Origin: Pseudocercospora fijiensis CIRAD86
Lineage: Eukaryota > Ascomycota > Dothideomycetes > Mycosphaerellales > Mycosphaerellaceae
Reading direction: 5' to 3'
Assembly (NCBI RefSeq): GCF_000340215.1
Contig: NW_006921535.1
Span: forward strand, 4,450,596-4,514,595
DNA length: 64,000 nt
Part shown: one piece after another, positions 58,451-64,000 of the stretch
Position numbering within the stretch: position 1 is the first letter of the stretch
Layout of the letters: every line of letters starts with the position of its first letter
Notes under the pieces: generated by a model
What the model was told of the DNA's origin: nothing
Databases searched by the model: none
What the model saw: the letters and a program-made list of their open reading frames with translations, nothing else
Program-made: the position numbers and the translations under genes

Positions 58451-59455
58451 TCTTTCCTTACTCTAACGTTACTATAATATAGGCTTACGCGACGCTTACT
58501 CTATTGCCTAGCAATACCGCGATACTACTTCTCGGTCCTCTCTCGCTATATATAACCTTTGTATTAATACCTATACCTCTACGCTCTATATCTACTACCC
58601 CCGTAATACTCTCGCTCCGCGCGCGCCTTTATATACCTTCGTAACGTACTCTTTTATTAATTCGACGACTTTTATAATACCGAGTCTACTTAACTAAGTT
58701 ACGACGTCTCCTAAGAAGGGACCTACTACTTCTACGGGTTATAATAAGACTAGAAGTAGTAGAACGAGTATAATATATCTACGTAAGAAGGCTACTACTA
58801 CTACCGCTATCTCTAGTACTAGAAAGCGCGTCGCGGGTAAGGCTCCGCGTAAGACGACAACTAGCGCTTCTACTACTAGTAGTAATAATCGTACGAAGCG
58901 TCGATAGCGCCTAGGAAGTAGGTCCTATCTATAGCCTGCAGCGTAGCCGGTAGCGTAGCCGGTATTCTTACTTTTTTTTTTACTAATCCTTCTTTAGCCG
59001 TAGCCCTTCGAGAGACTCGGAGGTATTACAGTAATAGTAAACTCCTAATCCGTAAAGCTCCCTTCTAAAGATTTATTCGCGAAATTGCCTAGTATATTAT
59101 ACTAGACTATCGGTTCTAAGCCTCTATAATAGAGGCCCTTTAAGAGGCTTTAGAAGCCTACCTAGTTCGTATCTTCGAATATATATTTCTCTTCTATCTC
59201 TTTTCGAACTATATTAATACTATTTTAGCGGTTAACTTTATAGCTATCTACGCGAAGCGTATTACTATTATAGATAAGGATTTCAAAGCGCTCGATTAGA
59301 TTCCTTAAGGCTAGAATATCTATATTCGAGATAGTAGTAGGTAGGATAGATATTCTAGTAGGAAGGATATTCTTAGTATTATCTATAAGCGTTTCTATAT
59401 ACGAAATATGCCGCTATTATACGGCGCTATATACCTCGCTCTAAATACTCTCTAA

Positions 59456-59489
<34 letters not shown>

Positions 59490-60477
59490 TAGTATACTTT
59501 ATTAGCCGTACGGAATAGAAGTCTTCGAAAATCCCGTTAGTACTAAGGAGTAAAAATGTCGGCTACGCCGCCGGCTACGTTACTAGGTACGCTACCGGTT
59601 ACGCTACCGGGTCTTATAAAGAACTAAAAGAAGATAGCTATTCTAGTTAATTTGTATTAGTTTAGACTTTTATAAAAAGAAAATAGGGAAAAAGGAGGAA
59701 GGTTAAAGAACGTAATACTAATATTTATAGGAATTATCCCTATTTTCTAGACTATATTATATACCTACCTTCGGAAGTCTACCTAATACTCCCTCTAAAT
59801 ATCCTTATACTCTATCTACTCGAAGCTTAAGTAGGTACCTAGACCTGTAGTAGCCTCTATATCTTTTACTATCTTCTATAGGTTAAAGGACTCCTCTATA
59901 GTAGCCTCTACCTCCTTATATAATACGAAGTTACTTTCTACCCTACCCTTTATATCTACTAAACAACCTAGAGCTCTAAGGAACGAATTAGAATTCTAAC
60001 TTAGTATAGCGAGTAACTAGTAGAACGTAATATAGAGCTGCTTTATAGCTCTTTTATATACTATACCGATACCGAGGGAGGAGCTATCCTAGTACCTAAT
60101 ATTAGAGAATAGTTTAGTAGGAAAGTATCGGAACTTCTTAAAGAGAGCTTTAAGGGAAAATCGATAAGTTCTGTCTAGATCTGGATAATAATATTCTACT
60201 AAGTAGTTAGGGAATTAGATAGGGAGCGAAAGGATAAAATTCATATCTAATAAGTATAGTTTCTAAACTATACTATAATAGCTTATATATATATGCTTTT
60301 AGTTAGTTAGTGCCCTTAGCTAATTGTCTATAGATTTAGGGTAATATAAGTACCTTCCTACAACTAAAAAATACCGGCTACGCTACTAGCTATACTCTTA
60401 CATCTTATAATCGGCTTACTTCGAGTTACGTGTATATTCCTATACTTCTTAGGAACCGATAAATTCTATAGTTCGAA
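58451..60477. other. hAT right interior, no gene recognised
   Basis: Contains GCCGGT motifs near 58943 and 58957, 59570-59612 and 60393, a (TA)n microsatellite at about 59457-59488, and a pyrimidine-rich stretch at 59740-59960 that could be read as a Glu/Lys-rich minus ORF, but I cannot support one. Plus-strand 58690-58920 is Thr/Ser/Arg-rich and open in places. Confidence 0.45.
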
Positions 60478-60585
60478 CCTACTACTCCTATAGTTACTTA
60501 GCAAACTAACCTAAACTAAACTAGATCTTCGGCTTAGTAAACTAAAGTTACTAGACTATACTAACCCGAACTACTACAGGGTCTA
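60478..60585. repeat. Right terminal region of the hAT
   Basis: Repeated AAACTA units (CAAACTAACCTAAACTAAAC, GTAAACTAAAG) then the inverted end CCGAACTACTACAGGGTCTA, mirrored by TAGTTTGG and GGTTTAGTTT at 43690-43750. Candidate transposase-binding subterminal repeats. Confidence 0.75.
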
Positions 60586-60593
60586 TAAGGCGC

Positions 60594-63500
60594 TAATAGT
60601 AGCGGACTTTATACCTAAATACGTAGCGATTTACGTCCTTCGTAAGTTAACAACTAAGGGTATCCGCCTAGAGGTTACAGTATACTACTAGGCCGCGAAT
60701 ATATATCCTCTCGCTTATAGTAATAGCGACGAGCTTCGGACATATCTTCTATGCCTTCTGTAGCCTATATAGTATAAGGTTAGCGTAGAGATTAGTCGAG
60801 CGCTCGATAAGGAGGCATTCTAAGACCTACGACCGCTTAGTAAGGACCGCGCCTTCCTTACTTACGACTATAAATTCTTCCGCCGCTATTATACACTATA
60901 CGCTCACCTCTTATACTACTATATTTCTCTTCTTCGTACTATTATTAAAGATACGTAGTAGTAGTACTAAGTTAGTATATTTAAAGGCCGTATTACGACC
61001 CGGCCGAGTCCTACCTCGGATAGACGATCCTACTATAGGTAGGTATACTATATATATAGCTTCCTCGATTCGAGAATATAGCCGAGTATTTAATACTTAT
61101 ATACTACAAACTGTATCCGTTTACACTTCTAGAGCGTTTCCTAATATCTTAGTAGCTTCGCTTAAAGCGATTTAGTTAGCTTCTATACTAACAATTCGTC
61201 CTCTACTAGAATCGACCCCGGTTGTTACGATTACGACGAGAATCGATACAATTAGCTAGAACTCCTTCCGACCTACTACTAACCCGTACGATTCGACCTA
61301 CCTTCGTTATAACGACTATTTACTCGATTTACTACCTTTCTATACTATTCGACGGTTGCGTATAAGCGTCCCGCCGATACTATTATATATTATATAGCGG
61401 GAATCGCTAGTTAGAACGCGGCTAGGTAGGCGCCTCTTAGCGACCGAGAGCGCTTTCTAACGACCTAGAAGTCGGGAAGGCACTTGCTACTACGCTACGG
61501 AAAGGCTAGGCTAGCGCCTATATCTACTATCTACCGGTCCTATTAATACCGTTCTAACTCTTAATATACTACTCTATATATATATACGCAGTTTTAACAA
61601 ATCCGTTTCTAACCGTAATAGAAGCCCTAAACTAATAAGCTAGCGGTCGAACCGCTTCTATAGTATCGTAATCTCGAATTACCGAATATAGAGCCGTATA
61701 TCCTACGTATTTGTTCTTTTATTAGAAACTATACTAGCTATAGCTAAAATTTTATAGCCTAGCTAAAGACTAAGTACGGTCGTATCGATCTGCTTACCGT
61801 ATACGTCCTCTACTATTATCCGCTAGTAGGGAATCCGCCTGCTTCCTAAGCGAAGGTTAAGGAATTATACCTAGATACGCTCGACGGTTACGGTTTTCCG
61901 AGCTAGTAGGGAGTAGATAAAGGCATCTTAACTAGATCGGTTAAGGAACTTAAGGCCGCCTTTCCTACGGTACGCGATTCGCGTTATTACCGCTAATTCT
62001 ACCTAGAAATCTACCCCCTAGCGGTAGCGGAGTAGCATCTACTTACCTAACCGCCTTAAGTTCTAGAACGCCCTACGATTTTACTATTATCTATAGAGGA
62101 AACTATATAATAGGACTTAATCGTTCTAGTAGAATAACGACCCGGCTCGCCGGAAAGCTCTCTAGAATTAGTTTTTCTATAAAGACCGCTAGAGCTACGG
62201 TACCTAGCCGATATTAATCTATAGAAAGTAAGGGATCCTACGCCTAAGCCCTCTTATAACCCTTCTAATCCGTCTACGTTACTGTTCTATAATATCGGTT
62301 ATAAATAGTTGCTACTAATAAATAACGGCCTAGCCGATCTATAGGCTAATAAGCCGCGTAGACGCTACTAATACTAAACCCCGGCGGATTTCTCGTAGAC
62401 GACCGAGGAAATCGATAGAGTAGATATCGCTATATAACAAAACCGCTAGCGGTGTAACTGTTTTCGCGAATCGGCTAGGCGGAGGGGTATATACCTCGAC
62501 GAGATCGTACTCGACTTCCTAATATAGTAAGATATTACGCCGATTTTAGGTACGCGTAAACTAAGTCTACTGCGACCGAATTAGCTATAGTAGGACCTAG
62601 GCTAAGATAATTACTAGCAGAGGGCGGACGTATATATAAACGCCTATAGGTATAGCCGCCTACGATATAGTAGCTTTAAGTAGAGCGATCCTCCTAGCAA
62701 TCCTACTAGTAACCCTACTAGCAATCCTCCTAGTAATCTAGCTAGGAATCCCCCTAGTAATTTCGATCCGAGTAAGTCTTCTTAGGAGCTAGTATAAGTA
62801 CCGACGCTACCCGCTTAGCTACTAGACTTGCCGGAGGCCGCGTCGTAGAAGGGTAAGAAGTACCGTTATCGCCGGTATAAGAGAGATCCGAGTAATAGTA
62901 AATCCTCTTTAGATAGCGACGATTCGGACAATTCTAATTATTCCTTATTAGATAGTAGTAGCTCGTCGGACGATACTTATCGTAGATATACTCGACGTCG
63001 TAGACGCCGCTAATGCTATTACGATTAGGCCTTAGAATTACTAACCTTAGAGGCGAGTTACGCCTATAGCTACTACGCCTAGCTATATTAGCTATAGTTC
63101 GACCTAGCGTACCTAGGCCTCTTCGATCCTTTACTTAGCGTTATAGATTATAGTAAGGGAGACTACGCCCTAGTTAGAACTAAAATAATATACCGCTCGG
63201 TATGTGCTTTCCTTAAAGCGGCTAAGGATTACGCCTATATTATAGGACGAGAGGCGGTCTATCTTAACCTTTCCCTTTACTTCCGAGGAGTCGCGCTTAG
63301 TTAGTATTATAGCTACCTTTCGAGCCGTAACCGAGTAAAGCTTCGCGGCGGGCACGGTTTATAGCGCTAGGAGCGTTGTCTTAGTAAGAAATAGAAGGTT
63401 CCTCTAATAAAGGCTATAGATCTCCTTAATAAGTAGTAGTACGACCGGTAGGATATCGCTATAGGACGCTTAGTAACGGATTTTATTATTAAGACGATAC

Positions 63501-64000
63501 GACTCGCTAAAGATACTAGTATAAGGAAGTCTAACCGGCTCTTAGAAGCTTATCGTCGAATAGACCTACGCCTTTAACTAAACGTAGACGAGCTAAACTA
63601 TCGTATAAAAGTCGATAACTAGGTTACTTACTATAAAAAGTAGGTACTAATCTAGGAGTATATACTCTCGTCCTCGTCTAATCGTCGCTAAGACCCTACG
63701 ACTAGTAATAATAGCTATACCGGTAAGGCTACCTAGTATAACCGATACGAAGGAAACGCCTTTTATATCCTAGTAAGCTATACTCCGGTAAGAGCGCTCC
63801 CTAATTACCGGAACCGCGATATCGATCGATTAAACCTACCCCGCCTTACTAATACCTATTAATAGAATCGCTTACTACTAGTACGAAACGGCGATAGATA
63901 AGTAAAGAGCGGCAACCCTTCCTTTCCTCTAAGAGATTTAAAGCGGGTAGACTCGCGACTATTTTAGTATTAGGATAGGAAGCGGAATAACCGGTCTCGA
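60594..64000 (+). pseudogene. Element E polyprotein relic, part 3 with Gag (off right edge)
   Basis: One frame, in phase with 43223-43655, runs to the window edge with only RIP-type stops: LIVADFIPKYVAIYVLRK, ISRALDKEAF, YDYKFFRRYYTLYAHL, VDKGILTRSVKELKAAFPTV, DPTPKPSYNPSNPST, QNR.RCNCFRESARRRG near 62450, NPPSNPT-type repeats at 62695-62760, a Ser/Asp-rich part with basic RRRRR near 63000. A Gag core follows from 63098: FDLAYLGLFDP, YSKGDYALVRTKIIYRSV, NLSLYFRGVALS and FIIKTIRLAKDTS. The Gag resembles that of element C in motif order but is another lineage. Pol would lie beyond 64000. The ~1100 codons before Gag are unexplained. No LTR was found inside this segment. Confidence 0.65.

Larger units (their letters stand above)
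43656..60585 (+). mobile_element. Large hAT transposon, interrupted by copy D
   Basis: Ends TAGACCCCGTAGTAGTTCG and, inverted, TAGACCCTGTAGTAGTTCGG, flanked by the perfect 8-bp duplication TAAGGCGC at 43648-43655 and 60586-60593. Without copy D and its duplicated ATAGT it is about 9.75 kb, long for a fungal hAT. It holds a recognisable hAT transposase, at least two other relic ORFs, several minisatellites, and a dispersed GCCGGY motif. Subterminal AAACTA/TAGTTT repeats match the small hAT at 23238-23626. Confidence 0.92.

Noticed and set aside
63170..63355. 61-codon minus-strand ORF
   Set aside because: Antisense to the Gag core of element E, which has recognisable motifs on the plus strand.

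Overview
The window is a gene-poor, transposon-packed block from a filamentous ascomycete genome that has been through saturating repeat-induced point mutation (RIP). CpA and TpG are almost gone and TpA is everywhere: in the first 60 bases I count 15 TA, no CA and no TG. CpG is kept, so the sequence stays GC-moderate. RIP turns CAA, CAG and TGG into stops, so every protein below is a pseudogene read through TAA/TAG at Gln and Trp positions. I recognise no intact host gene, rRNA or confident tRNA. The genus cannot be named from this sequence.

The block is a nest of insertions, most provable from target-site duplications (TSDs). Left half: a minus-strand Helitron Rep/helicase gene (start near 18728, running off the left edge) is split by a plus-strand Ty3/Gypsy chromovirus, copy B (2235-16540, TSD ATAGT). 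B is split inside gag by a minus-strand copy of the same family, copy A (2963-10152, TSD CCTAA). From 18.9 to 22.3 kb lie an unidentified relic ORF, a purine-rich tract, five 85-bp tandem repeats and low-complexity sequence. From 22.34 to 23.23 kb lies a CpG-free AT-rich block, bordered by a 389-bp hAT MITE with an 8-bp TSD.

Right half: a long plus-strand ORF (element E), whose last part is a Gypsy Gag running off the right edge, is cut at two sites. The first is a 279-bp TA-flanked MITE. Its middle holds a large second chromovirus, C (24242-43078, TSD CTAGG), which itself carries a Tc1/mariner element (31373-35297, TSD TA). The second is an autonomous-type hAT element (43656-60585, TSD TAAGGCGC), which holds a third copy of the A/B family, copy D (43763-50936, TSD ATAGT). 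In the mariner, hAT and A-in-B cases I followed the interrupted reading frame across the insertion point once one TSD copy is removed.

The A/B/D family has 196-198 bp LTRs and a Gag with a CCHC knuckle, followed by protease, RT, RNase H, integrase and chromodomain. Its 11-nt primer-binding site is complementary to the LTR itself, as in self-priming Tf1/sushi elements. C belongs to a different chromovirus lineage and carries about 5.7 kb of extra coding sequence between its chromodomain and its 3' LTR. That extra ORF, the E polyprotein and the 9.75-kb hAT with its dispersed GCCGGY motif are the least explained parts of the window.
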